Shown piece by piece: positions 1-10,900 of a stretch of DNA of 64,000 nt. The notes beneath the pieces were generated by a model that saw only the letters and a program-made list of their open reading frames with translations, did not search any database and was not told the DNA's origin. Made by a program: the position numbers and the translations under genes. Source of the stretch: Yponomeuta sedellus (Eukaryota > Arthropoda > Insecta > Lepidoptera > Yponomeutidae); contig OW203724.1 of assembly GCA_934045075.1 (NCBI GenBank), forward strand, positions 14,510,143-14,574,142. The letters are read 5' to 3'. Position 1 is the first letter of the stretch. The number at the start of each line of letters is the position of its first letter.

Positions 1-650
1 TGCCTACATTTTAGTTATAAGTGACATCTTAAAAAAATAATAGTGCGGCAAAGAAAACCTTGCCGAGCGGAACTCTAAAAACTAACTCAACAGCAGTATA
101 ACTCACATTACAATTGACACGAAAACTGCACTAACTAGTTACGAAAATGCACAATAATTAGAACCGTTGGCGAATAAAAAATTGCTGAGAATTCTGATGT
201 GCAGATAGACGCGATTGTCTTAGATTGCATATTGAAAAAGCATGCAACAAAGATAAGAAGTTACACGGCTGAGCGGGTAGAAGTATCGCGGGTGAATACT
301 TGGTAATTGCATTTCCTGCTGGGCTACCAGTTACCACACAGTCTCGTTATATCGTAGTGCTTTATTGCTCATTTGGGAATAAGTATTTGGTACGTAGACA
401 CGGCAGCGAGTCAAGCCAAGTTCTAGTCGACAACGGCGACGCACCAGCCAATTGCATATTTAAATTTTAATACACCTTGATCCCATAATTACCCAAAACT
501 AATTGAATTTACAAAGTTGTTAACAAGTTTTATGAAAATCACAAATTTTATGAAGGTTGTCGGGAAGAGACTCCTCTAAGCAATAAGTCCGACAAATGTA
601 TACCACACCTTACTTAGATGCAAGAAAATTATAGTTGGACTCTTTCTTAT

Positions 651-692
651 GATTGTGCAATAAAGCGTTCTCTATATCTATCTATCTATATA
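651..692 (+). repeat. LINE/SINE 3' tail with (TATC)n
   Basis: The sequence 'GTGCAATAAAGCGTTCTC' is followed by TATC/TATA units. It matches tails at 21190-21235, 21540-21580 and 38860-38908, the last lying directly behind a reverse transcriptase ORF. It is an orphan 3' end of a truncated insertion. Confidence 0.7.
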
Positions 693-1241
693 ATAAAAAC
701 TAAAACCAATTAAGTGAGAACTAGGATTTTTTTAAATAGATCAAAAAAATAAAAAAATCTCGCATCACAGTGTTTGTTATTAGAATCCTCCGAAACGGCT
801 TCACAGATTCTTTTTTTTTTGTATATTTGGTACGTCTAAGAACATAGGCTAATTAATATGGCGAAAAAAAACTGCCATATCTCGTAAACATTTATACTCT
901 GATAAATGAAATTGTGAATTTTAATCTTATGTTTATTGGGAGCGATTATTACCTACATTATTTATCGCTCCTGAAAAGCCGGTTTTAGGATTTGCGTTGT
1001 CATAGTAACAAGCTGTATACGGCTAACTATTAAATGCGAATCTCATTTACCGAAAAATAAATCCCTCGAAAGAAAAAAAACTTACTAAATATTGGCAATC
1101 AGATGCAAGATACCATACTCGTAGCTGCAACCTAAAGCTAAATATAAATAAACTTTCACACAGTTTTGGGCCACAAATAATTAATTCCGTTAATTTTCTG
1201 GCAACGGTTCACAAAGGCTTCATCATTATTGTTATTATTAA

Positions 1242-1360
1242 AATTCTTTATTGTACCAAGAAAATATTGTACTATAAGCGGGCTTAATACTAATTACTAT
1301 TTTATTCTAGTCAACCAATGGGTGACGTGAAAAGGCGAGGGTAGTGCCAAACCGAGAAAT
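1242..1360 (-). repeat. LINE 3' end fragment (inverse orientation)
   Basis: It begins 'ATTCTTTATTGTACCA' and continues through 'TCTAGTCAACCAATGGGTGACGTG'-like sequence. Related copies lie at 7385-7475 and 41163-41285. On the minus strand this is the 3' end of a non-LTR retroelement. Confidence 0.65.
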
Positions 1361-2854
1361 GAAAAAAAAACGGTTTTATGTAATTTAAATTTTAAAAAAA
1401 CTATATGACGTAGAATAATAGCATACCTATGATATATAAATTTATGTAACAAAATAATACATAATACTTATAAATTAAACTAAATAAATAATCCTACTTA
1501 TATAGAGAGATACATGTTATGATCGTTGAATCTCTTGCCGGTGAAGCATTCTTCACAGGATCCAAATGGCATTATAGCCTCCAAAAACTTGTTAAGTCAA
1601 TATTATATTGTGTAGATATTGTAATCATGAACTGCCTATTTCTGGATGTATGTTATTGGCCCCGTTAACTGTATCTTTATTATTATGATCAATTAATCTG
1701 TTTTCGCTGTTGATGTCCTTAATAAAATAAATATTTAATTTATTTTTATTTTATCTTTATTTTAGAAACAAAGTCATTTAAATGCAATATAAATCATATC
1801 TTATGTTAAATACATAGACCTCTAGTTTCTCATAATTTCAAATGCAAACATTTTTTAAGGTCAGTTAAACATCGGTCGGAGAAGGCGGTCCGAATCAAAA
1901 TCAGAAATATACAGAGAAAGCTTTATTAACATTATTCATGTGGTTAGTATAAAGATTACTCTGCTTCGGGGCATGTATCCGGGCAGACAACATGACTCCG
2001 AAACATTATCTCATCTTGGTACGGAAGTTGTACTATCGTATCGTAGCCAACTATTTCTTAAGCAAACATCTTGCCTTCCAACTTCGTCGCAGTCATACGA
2101 TGCGCTCGGTAAATGCACTGGATGTAGAACCCCACTGCACAGCAATTTTATAGAGGATGTAACGAAAAGTTCTAACTAAGTGGGTAGAGATGATCAAGCT
2201 ATAAAGCGCGAAAAACATCCCATTTACAACAATTTCCACATGCTCATTTATAAATTTATAGAAAGTAATCATTTGGTAGAAGTTTTCAGCAGTATTCTTT
2301 TATTTATTTAACTTTTATTTATTTAGCTATAATGGCCCAATTAGAAACCAATCTTAAAAACTAAATATGTAAAAAATTAAATCGTAACTGAGTCTACGCA
2401 TTCTACTAAATGAGAAATAATTTATTTTCCCATCCAGTGCTACAGAACTATACAATCAATTTATCCACAAAAAAAAATTATTTATAAGTTTCGACCAACA
2501 GTGAACTTAACTGTATAAAATGAAATGATTGGCATTTCACGTTTGACACAAATTGCGTTGCTTCAATTAAAATGTAGTTAATCGTACAAAAACCGGAAAG
2601 TGCGAGTATGACTGGCTCCCTTAGGGTTCCAAACAGACAGTGGACAACTATCACTAAAAAAATGTTTTAATTTCATTGGAAAGGCTTTGTTAAGTAATTA
2701 ATAAATAATTTGTTCGACTTATATTACCTACAAAAAGTAATTCTGGTCCCGTGGTCTAAAACGCGCCATACAAGCTTGGCCTAAAGCGTGTTCGAAATAT
2801 TTCGCAAAATAATGTTTTATAGTATTTTCTAAGGTTAACACGAGCAGTACACAT

Positions 2855-2941
2855 AATTAAAACTGTTTTTATACGGATTTATGCTCGTTTATTACATTTT
2901 TACAATTTTCCGACGTTTCGGCACTTTTTCAGGTGCCGTGG
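2855..2941 (+). repeat. PLE terminal repeat copy A
   Basis: It is nearly identical to copy B (3834-3920, opposite orientation) and copy C (4718-4802, same orientation). The stretch 'TTTCCGACGTTTCGGCAC' is shared by all three. Confidence 0.85.
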
Positions 2942-3198
2942 TCCCGGATGACTGAGGTGACGGGCGTCTTTTAGAAAGCATTAACGGTTAATTTACTACC
3001 CTCGGCAAAAATTACAAAAGTTAATTATGAAGTTACGTTCCAAAATAGGCAAACCAATTATTTTTTATATAAAGTCAACAATATTGATTATTAGTAATTG
3101 AAGTTAAAATTAAATTTATAAACTAATTACTTTACATGAACTTAAAAATACTGATTATTAATAGATTTTTTTTTTTTTTACAGTAAGGCAGCAAGGCT

Positions 3199-3654
3199 CT
3201 AGCAAGGGGGTCTCATGCACTTAAGCACTGGTTCCCATGCTAACGGTATGTTCCAACCACGATCTCCATTAAAATTTGGATGCCGGCGGATCTCTATTGC
3301 CTCGCGTATCATTCTAGGGAAGAAACGGTCTTCTCGGGCTAGAACTTTAACTTTATGGAAATGTATAAAGTGGTTGGTACCGCTAAGTGTATGCTCGCTG
3401 ACTGCAGATCTACCAGAGCGCTTATGTTTCACATTCGCGATATGTTCTTTCACCCGCTCAGCTATGGCACGCTTGGTTTGACCAATGTACGAGGAACCAC
3501 ATTCACAGTCAAGCTTGTATACTCCTGCCTCTTGTAAGGGATACCTGTGCTTGACACTTCGCATGAATTGGTGTATCTTTCTTGGCGGCTGGTAGATGGT
3601 TCTGATTGAGGCGCGTTTCAAAATACTCCCAATTTTGTCAGTCACTCCTCTCAC
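3199..3654 (-). CDS. GIY-YIG endonuclease domain of a Penelope-like retroelement
   Basis: This 151-residue frame encodes the C-terminal endonuclease of a PLE polyprotein. The enzyme nicks target DNA so that the attached reverse transcriptase can prime. The visible motifs are GVY (GIY variant) near residue 43, then CxC, SYIGQTKR (the YIG motif with its conserved Arg) near 54-62, an H-rich stretch, the catalytic Glu in REAIEIRRHP near 117-126, and NFNGDRG near 127-133. All key residues appear present. The apparent Met lies at a frameshift, so this is not a true start. The upstream RT end continues in another frame (3651-3841). It is a fragment rather than a host gene. Confidence 0.85.
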   Translation of the reverse strand: MRGVTDKIGSILKRASIRTIYQPPRKIHQFMRSVKHRYPLQEAGVYKLDCECGSSYIGQTKRAIAERVKEHIANVKHKRSGRSAVSEHTLSGTNHFIHFHKVKVLAREDRFFPRMIREAIEIRRHPNFNGDRGWNIPLAWEPVLKCMRPPC

Positions 3655-3841
3655 AAAAGGTAGGCTGGAACTCGCTCGACTGTGTCCGGTTTGACACGTC
3701 CTCCGTGATGGACACGCGGAACTTGCAGCTTGTTTGCACGAAGTACTCGTTTGACATGCTGGAGTTCCGCAGGTAGATGGTCCTTGTCGCAGATTCGGTG
3801 AGCCCTCTGTAACAGAGATTTCCCAACGGGGACCACGGCAC
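3651..3841 (-). pseudogene. C-terminal end of PLE reverse transcriptase
   Basis: The minus-strand frame reads VPVGKSLLQRAHRICDKDH and HLPAELQHVKRVLRANK, the thumb region that precedes the GIY-YIG domain in Penelope-like elements. It runs out of frame at about 3655, where the endonuclease frame takes over, so a small indel separates the two domains. Upstream it fuses directly to terminal repeat copy B, and the RT palm with its catalytic aspartates is absent. Confidence 0.75.
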
Positions 3842-3920
3842 CTGAAAAAGTGCCGAAACGTCGGAAAATTGTAAAAATGTAATAAACGAGCATAAATCTG
3901 TATAAAAACAGTTTTAATTA
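3834..3920 (-). repeat. PLE terminal repeat copy B (inverted)
   Basis: It is the reverse complement of copy A with very few differences over about 85 bp. It lies directly upstream, in the coding sense, of the RT fragment. Confidence 0.85.
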
Positions 3921-4717
3921 CGATGTTTTATGTCACTACACGCATGTTATAAACGTTTACATTTCTATATAAAGAGTAAATCTTAAAGAAATTTTCTTGT
4001 GATATAACTTATTATTATTCGATTTTGTTTTACGATTTTGTTTTACAAAATATGGGATCCCGGAGATATCGAAATCAAATTTTAAAGACACATATGATGC
4101 GATTTGGGTGTTTTTTAAAGTGACTCGTACATTGAAAATTTAAAAACACAATTAGCAGTCGTAGTGAAAATTACAAATATTTTTTTTTTATTGAAATCGG
4201 CTTCAAAACAAAAACAATTTAAACGAATATGACCTTTACTTTTCATTGGATTCAAAATACGTAGGTACATACATGTAGGTATTGTAGAAATGTATTTTAC
4301 CTACTTTGAAGGTCAATTCAAGGTCATATTTAATTATTTCTGTTTTAGTGCTGTTTTAGTGTTTTGGAGTCGGATTGTTTATTTTTATTCAAAGTTTTTG
4401 TAGCCTGATACCCGTTCCTCAGAAAACGATTATTGAGTGACAAACAAATCCGGTTCTTCCTTTTGAGGTACGGAACCCTATTTAGATATAGTTTGACCCT
4501 TGAAGTCTTTTCTGTACGGCTTGACTGACTTTTATTTAATGAAGAAACTAAACTTCTTCAGTGCTACAATGTAAATTAATGACCCGTTATTTAGTGTATC
4601 TATTCCAAAAAAAAAAATGTTTATTGAATTTTTAGAAAAGTAAATTATAAGGTTTGACAGATACATAAAGTATAAAACACTAAATTTACAATAATAGGTA
4701 AAACATATAAGGAATGC

Positions 4718-4802
4718 TTAAAACTGTTTTTATACGGATTTAATCTCGTTTATTGCATTTTTACAATTTTCCGACGTTTCGGCACTTTTTCAGGTGCCGT
4801 GG
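4718..4802 (+). repeat. PLE terminal repeat copy C
   Basis: It has the same orientation as copy A and slightly more differences. Beyond it come the right outer inverted repeat (4826-4852) and a degraded repeat piece with 'GCCGAAACGTCGGGAAAT' near 4905-4922. Confidence 0.8.
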
Positions 4803-5125
4803 TCTCGGATGACATCAAAAACTAGTGCTCGTGTTAACCTTAGAAAATACTATTGCATACTTGCAGCGTTACAGTTGCCGTGGTCTCGGGTAGGCTGCCG
4901 CTGCCGAAACGTCGGGAAATAAGGTAATTACGTTTTACCTAATAAATCATCGCGATTTAACCCGTTTAATATATACCTATGAAATTGGAATGTACAGCAA
5001 TTTATCAGCTTAGTACCAAGGTTCTTACACTATTAGCCCAGCTGGAGCGAAACACCCTGTACAGATCCAACTAAACTCTATCTCGTATCTCCCATTGTGA
5101 AACGGTTATCTTTTCCAAGTTATGA

Positions 5126-5575
5126 ATGAATGTATCATGGCTATGCATGAACGTTAATGTCATAACTACAGAGCTATCAGAGAGCTTTATCAATGAGGAC
5201 GGCGCGAGCTTTATTATCACCACGAATAAATCATCGAAAATTACAAAATCCGTGCTAATAAGCAGTGTCTTCTATCTCCGCGGCCTAAACCGGTGCGATG
5301 AAGGAACGAGCAATCATATTTTTTCCTCCCTAATAAATGCGATGATAAAGGCTGTTACACATGGATTAGGCCCACCAACATGGCAGGATGCAGTAATCTT
5401 GTTTGCCGAGAGGCATCGAGATTGTGTTTACAGCTTATTACACTACTTGTACTTGAAGTACTTTGGAGGACTTGCGACTGTCGCTGGGTATGAGGACACT
5501 GAGCTTGGATTATACATCGCTGAAACCAGATCTATTTGCATGATATATAATGTACCTAATAACGGTTTTGTTTGA
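5126..5575 (+). other. Unrecognised 149-codon open frame
   Basis: The frame opens at ATG 5126 and ends at TGA 5573-5575. I recognise no family. Composition is mixed rather than low-complexity: the C-terminal half includes PPTWQDAVILFAERHRD and YLKYFGGLATVAGYEDTEL, which read like folded protein, and there is no signal peptide or membrane segment. It begins about 200 bases to the right of the PLE debris. It could be an exon, a captured TE fragment, or chance. Confidence 0.2.
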
Positions 5576-6743
5576 TTTGGTTAAACTGCTCTGGTAGACG
5601 TCAATTAGTTTTCGAAATATCACTTCCGTTAAAACTTCATATTGATAAATAATAAAAGGAACCAAGCGTACAGATTTAACAAACTTATAAATCGTGATAT
5701 ATACCCTCCTTTAATACCCTCCACTGTCTATTTATAAGTTACTTCGATTTGTAATTGCCTTCTTGGAAATAAATTATTTACTTACTTACCTTCTTACTGT
5801 TATAAAATCTAAAACACATTTCCTCAGTATTCTTAAAACTAAAGCACTTCCGGTAACTAGAAATCCTCCTTCGGTTGACTGGTAGAATAAGTTTCTCGCA
5901 TTAAATCCGCCACATTGCCATTTTAATATTTACTTATGTGTAAAAAATTATAAAAGTTAATACAAAACGACCGCGTTAAGTTTCAAGATTGCATAAAAAG
6001 TAACATTGTCAATTTTATGCTTTGGCTTATTGGCTATTTTTAGGTTTGGAATACATTTCATTCAAACGACCCACGTATTCAAACTTTAATCCAAATTTGT
6101 ACTATGAATTACCTTATATTCGTCTCCAGAGTGGAGGGTCTAAGCGATTTGGCGTAAGAAGTGTAACGAGAACAAGTAAAGTAAGGCACATTCTACAACA
6201 CGAGCAAATTACCTACTTATACATTTGTATGACACAAATAAACATGTGTGCGTCAGCTCACGCCACACTGCGATCAATTACTAGAAACATCTATGCCTCA
6301 GGTGGTATAGTGATTCAATGCACAATAAGACATCTGATTCCAAGCAACTGTCTCTATCGAGTATCGACTAGGAATTTTAATGAGAAATGTGAAACAAGAC
6401 AATGAATCCGTGCATAGTTGTTTAGAATACATTCTGTGTACTACTTGAGTAGCCATACTTATCGCTGAGTGAAGTGTTGTAGAGTAGACCACCTATGGAT
6501 AAACTAATATATTTATTGTAGAATAGTCAGTTCTAGTGTGAGTGAAAATACTAATGGACGCTGTATAAATAATTTCATTGCTTAATTATGCAAAGGCCAA
6601 GTTTTTTTATACTAGGTGTAGCGAAAAAAATGGAAAAACATTTGAAAGGCTCAATGTGTGGCGAAAAGAATGGAAAATAATTTGAACTCGTTTTCTTTTA
6701 AGTCTATTTCATGTCTGTGTATTTTACTTTTTTAATTCGGTAG
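5576..6743. other. Unassigned DNA with LINE tail fragment
   Basis: A LINE 3'-end fragment lies at about 5873-5960 (+); its 'GGTTGACTGGTAGAATAAG' and 'AAATCCGCCACATT' resemble 34375-34430. The open frame 6022-6405 (127 codons) has no recognisable domain. Nothing else stands out. Confidence 0.5.
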
Positions 6744-6754
6744 TCAGATAAATA

Positions 6755-7032
6755 TTTTAAAAACCTATTTAGAGGCTAATAACTCCACCCATGCCGGGAT
6801 TCGAACCCGCAACCTCTTTACACAAATGCCTCACAAATTTCGAACCTCCTTTTAAATACTCTCTGTATTACGTACTGATGCCGGTGAGTCGCCCATTAGC
6901 TCAGTTGAAAGAGCGCTGGCACGGATAACCAGAGGTCGCGGGTTCGAATCCCGGCATGGGTGGAATTTTTAGCCTCTAAATAGGTTTTTAAAATTGTCCT
7001 TAGCACGGCTTAGTGCATTAAAAAGAATATAT
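6755..7032 (+). mobile_element. tRNA-related SINE-like element, copy 1 (5' inversion)
   Basis: It is flanked by an 11-bp target duplication TCAGATAAATA (6744-6754, 7033-7043). The first 120 bases are an inverted stretch of the element's own 3' part and leader (to about 6877). Then comes sense sequence with a tRNA-like part (6891-6961) carrying box A-like 'TTAGCTCAGTTGAAAGAGC' and box B-like 'GGGTTCGAATCCC'. It ends with 'AGCCTCTAAATAGGTTTTTA' and a tail with a degenerate 'TTAGCACGGCTTAGTGCA'. The tRNA-like part lacks U33 and has a distorted T arm, so it is not a working tRNA gene. Confidence 0.85.
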
Positions 7033-7384
7033 TCAGATAAATAGATTGTGGCATACAGACACGAGTGTGATCCTATTATTGAAGTGGTTTGACCTTATCA
7101 ACCTGTTTCTTTTATTTATCCACTAATTAAATATCTCTACAATCCACTAATGAAAATCTCTTTTTCAGGATACCGTGTAACTAAAGAACAAACAGAAAAC
7201 CTATAGCAGGATCACACGCGTGTCTGTCTGTCACGGTATCTCAATCTTTTGGTTTAAACAAGTGAAAAAATGCGACTAGAAAACGAACAAAAATTTTGGG
7301 GAACCGATTGTAAGAGGAAAATTAAAAGATATACGTTTGTCTCATACCTCATGTGTAGTTTTATATTTTTTGATATTGTTATTA

Positions 7385-7475
7385 AATTCTTTATTGTACC
7401 AGTAAATATAGTGGAATTGGTAGGCTTATTACTAAATAGTATTTTATCCTAGCCAACCAACAGGAGACGTGGTGA
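7385..7475 (-). repeat. LINE 3' end fragment
   Basis: It contains 'ATTCTTTATTGTACCAGTAA' and 'CCTAGCCAACCAACAGGAGA', the same family as 1242-1360 and 41163-41285. It runs into the perfect hairpin at 7475-7526. Confidence 0.65.
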
Positions 7476-7526
7476 AAATATCACCTCACTGTTTGAAGGT
7501 AGTGTCAAACAGTGAGGTGATATTTT
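7475..7526. repeat. Perfect 22-bp hairpin
   Basis: Arms 7475-7496 and 7505-7526 are exact reverse complements around an 8-base loop. The arm contains 'ATCACCTCACTGTTTGA'. In the related LINE tail near 41163-41230 only one arm exists, so the second arm was probably made by a template switch during copying. Confidence 0.85.
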
Positions 7527-7630
7527 ATTGTAATTATCATTAAAATTAAACTATGTATTAATATGTACAATAATGATAAACATACATAAGTATATGAAGA
7601 TATATAAAAATAATAATTAAGGACATATAC

Positions 7631-7765
7631 ATAAATTCACGCCTGTATCTTGAAGGGAGAGTGGGAGAGCTAAGGCACCTGCCCCGGTCTCGACAAACCT
7701 CGTTCTCTTCATCAACTTTCAGGAGTCCCTGCATGCACGCACGCCAGATTGTTTCGGGTTGTTTT
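7631..7765 (-). repeat. Retroelement 3' end ('CACGCCTG ... GCATGCACGCACGCC' family)
   Basis: The same family lies at 15858-15985 and 30565-30690. On the minus strand the element ends with 'GGCGTGA' and an ATGT-like tail. This copy is diverged. Confidence 0.65.
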
Positions 7766-7771
7766 TATCTG

Positions 7772-7940
7772 TTACTAGCTGACCCAGCGAACTTCGCACC
7801 GCCTAACAGTTGATTTTTTTTTTTCTCCGTAAGAACCTCGTACTTAAAGGACTAAAAAAAGAATTAGTGAAATCGGTTCAGCTGCTCTCGAGATTTGCGC
7901 TTAGCAACACATTCAGCGATTCATTTTTATATTAGAGAAG
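7772..7940 (+). repeat. RTE-like LINE 3' fragment
   Basis: It starts 'TTACTAGCTGACCCAGCGAA', contains 'GAAATCGGTTCAGC' and 'TTTGCGCTTAGCAACACATT', and ends 'TTTTTATATTAGAGAAG'. I recognise this as a very common lepidopteran interspersed repeat, usually assigned to RTE-type LINEs. The family assignment is from memory. Confidence 0.65.
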
Positions 7941-10900
7941 ATTGTACACTATTACAAATATACTTGTATTCGATATTTTCTTAACTACAAAACTTATTTC
8001 GGGTTCCTTTTAATGAATTTCTTCCATTTCCGTTTACCTCTAAGTAGCATCCCGTCAAACAAGGTACCTATCGGGGTTTTTTCCAGCCCGTTGTTCATTT
8101 ATTTAATTCATCGCATTCTTACGATTAGAGGGGTACCGTCCGAATGTCCAAATTTTCCGAGTTCCTTAGGGATGGGCGATACGTTTAATTGAGAAAATAA
8201 AATACAAATTGAGTTTTTAAATGCCAATCCGCTTTTGGATCCGTAAGTATTTTAGGAATTTCAAACGCCCGGCAATATTTTTGATATGGATAAAATAATG
8301 AAAAGCTTATTCAGCGTCAGTCAGAGTCTAGTCTACCCTCCTAACTGAGAATGTTGAGAATGTGTACGTATTTGTTTGTAAAGTTGGTACTTATACAAAA
8401 AAGTTACAAATACGTGTAATTTTAATTTCTGTTGCCACTTGAGTGTACGTAGATTTTTTTGTATTCGATTGTGCTGGTAATATAATTACACCTTCCACTC
8501 CAACTAGGGTGCTAGCAAGGGAGAATGAACCAACAAGCTGCTAGAAGAGTTTGTGCTTATTTTTTATTTTAAAATAAAGTTTTAAATGTGAAAGAAAATA
8601 TCGGAAGGAAACCTGAGTGTCAAATACCTCAGGGCTTGAAATTTTCAATCCGCGCTAAGCACACGTGGTATTAATATTTCCCATATTCTCTCTTTCTGAG
8701 AGAAGGCCTGTGCCCTGCGCGGGAGGTTTATAGGCTGCAAACAAAAGTTTTCAATACAAATTCAAGTTTAGGAGTGTAACGGTTCTTTAATTCTATCTAT
8801 CATTTTCAAAAATTTTAAATTATGCCACACTTTTTCGAGATTTCCCTCATTTTCATCATTACTTTCATCTTAACTAGACCTGACTATTAAAAAAATAAAA
8901 ATGGTGTAAAGAGGTTTGCACCGTTACAGGTGTAAAAAAGTGCCCTATACAGCCCAGGGACTTAAAAAAGGACAAACCAACAACGCACTTAGTACACTCA
9001 GAATGTCAAGTAAGGATAACTTCAAATAATCAAAAAGCTACCAACCCACGATCTCCAATCTGGTACAGACGGTAAATTGTGTTTTTTTAGTAAAATAAAA
9101 TTATTACTCCGTCCGATCGAACCAGAATAAATCAAGAATGACTACCTGAAATAGATTTCCAACCACGTAAATAGTTCTATTTTCGCGTGCTATGTCTAAT
9201 CGATTTGCAGCTCTATCACGAGCAGTGTTGAAAAACACCGAGCCAAATAGCAAAAATAAAAAGTGCAAAATCATATCGCTGCTGCATCTCGAATGGTTCG
9301 TTTTTTATTTCAATTTTCGAGGGTTCGCTAAACGTTCGGAGCGAACTCTATTATATTCCGTTCCCGATCCGCTGTGTGACGTAAGCATATTTTTCTCAGC
9401 AGCCGTTGTTATCAAATGTAATAATGTATATCATAACGTATTCATATTGCAGATAAGAATGGATGCCAATTTTATTTCGCCTTCTTTCATCCGCGTGATT
9501 AATGCTCAATGAAATGTTTACGGAGCCATAAATGGCAACGATAGATTTTCATTACAAGCATGTCACGCTACTAGATTATTTCCTAAAGTAAAACAAACTA
9601 ATTCTATGATAAAACTAAAACGATTCGTTCCCTTTTTTAATCATCGAATTACGCTCGTTTCTATTTTCTTCAAACAGTTTTATTAACATAATAGCTTTCT
9701 TTTCCGCTCGTAACTACTTTCGTTAATATTCTGATTCGCCTAGCTGGGGACCCATCGGCAGGGTCGCACGCACAGAAAACATAAAGACAATCAGTACACA
9801 GGGTGGATTAGTCATACAAAAAAGAAAAGATTGTGTGAGAGTCACAAAATTTATCACAAAAGCATTTTATTTCTGAGTTACTAACACTTTTATATTTTTC
9901 ATAGTTGACTGCGTCCTGAATTCATAATTTTCAATTCCATTGAACAATAAAAAAAAGGCCAAATGCGAGTAAGATCACGCGCATTGTAGGGTTCCTTAGT
10001 TGGTCGTCAAAATATAACAATTTAGCAAGAGGAAGAATTTAGCAGGGCTAAACTCACCAAAAATTAACGCTTTAAAGCGTAATATTTTGCAAACCGAAAA
10101 TATATTTTCTTACAAAAATATTTTCACTTAATCGATTTTTTTTACAACCCTCAATATTTTAAACGAGCATTTTAACGATATGAATAGAGACAATGGAAAA
10201 AAATCATCTCTTTTTTAGGTATTGGAAGTGCTTAATTTTAAGGATACTAAAAAACGGTTTTCCTGTTTTGCACTATTTTATTAACAGGTTGTATACGGCA
10301 CATATTACCGAAATTGGAGTTCTTTTCATCGTTAAAATTATTAAAAACCAGCAGCAGTAAATTAAACAGCAGCTCTTTCATTTATTTTCGTGCAGTGTCT
10401 ACTTTGGTATGGAATAATACATTTATTGACATTTTTCAGTTTTCTCTTAATAAAAAACAAAACTCGATCGTACCTTGTACTCGTACAAGTCGGTAGAATT
10501 GCCGGTTTTTGAAAACGGAAACGGCTTACACTGTATAGTATGTAGAGATAGTCTATCCTACTTCCATATTTAGATTTTAACTACTCATACATAAGGGACA
10601 CCCTGTTTGAGGCGAGCATTTATGTAAATAAATCCACAATACTCTACTATTATGAAAATGCGTACAGAAAGGGTGTGGCCTCCAACGTAACGTTCACAAT
10701 TTGGGTGTGGTTTCTTTCACTAGATTAATTTTACACTATTTCGAATGAAAACACATATTTATGAGTTTTGCTATTATTCTTTCATTAAAAATATGCACGT
10801 AACCCACAATTAACGTAATTGAAATAAAACACAAGAAACCACAGATTGGATTTAGCGAGCATTAATTTCGGTTCTTTCAATCAACGAAACATCAGAAAGC

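Larger units (their letters stand above)
1..2816. other. Unassigned AT-rich DNA, probable dac intron 1
   Basis: No convincing gene is seen. The longest open frame (1940-2179, 79 codons) resembles nothing I recognise and lacks coding character. The stretch contains two LINE tail fragments (651-692 and 1242-1360) and a short piece near 2600-2632 of the interspersed repeat seen in full at 39272-39795. Because the dac exon at 25697-26262 reads leftward and no later dac exon is found, this DNA is probably intronic; that is inference. Confidence 0.5.
2820..4852 (-). mobile_element. Penelope-like element remnant with flanking repeats
   Basis: The block is bounded by a perfect 27-bp inverted repeat (2820-2846 against 4826-4852). 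Inside are three copies of one terminal repeat: 2855-2941 (+), 3834-3920 (inverted) and 4718-4802 (+). The repeat contains 'CCGACGTTTCGGCACTTTTT'. Between the first two copies, on the minus strand, lie the end of a reverse transcriptase and a GIY-YIG endonuclease. This combination and the mixed direct/inverted terminal repeats are hallmarks of Penelope-like retroelements. The catalytic RT core is missing, so the copy cannot move by itself. A degraded piece of the repeat continues to about 4920. Confidence 0.85.

Noticed and set aside
1940..2179. A 79-codon gene
   Set aside because: No homologous motif, no context and no splice or promoter support.
6891..6961. A tRNA gene (and the similar 28438-28511, 42590-42680 and others)
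   Set aside because: Box A and B are present, but the anticodon loop lacks U33, the T arm is distorted, and the same sequence recurs with a fixed tail and target duplications. It is the head of a SINE-like element.
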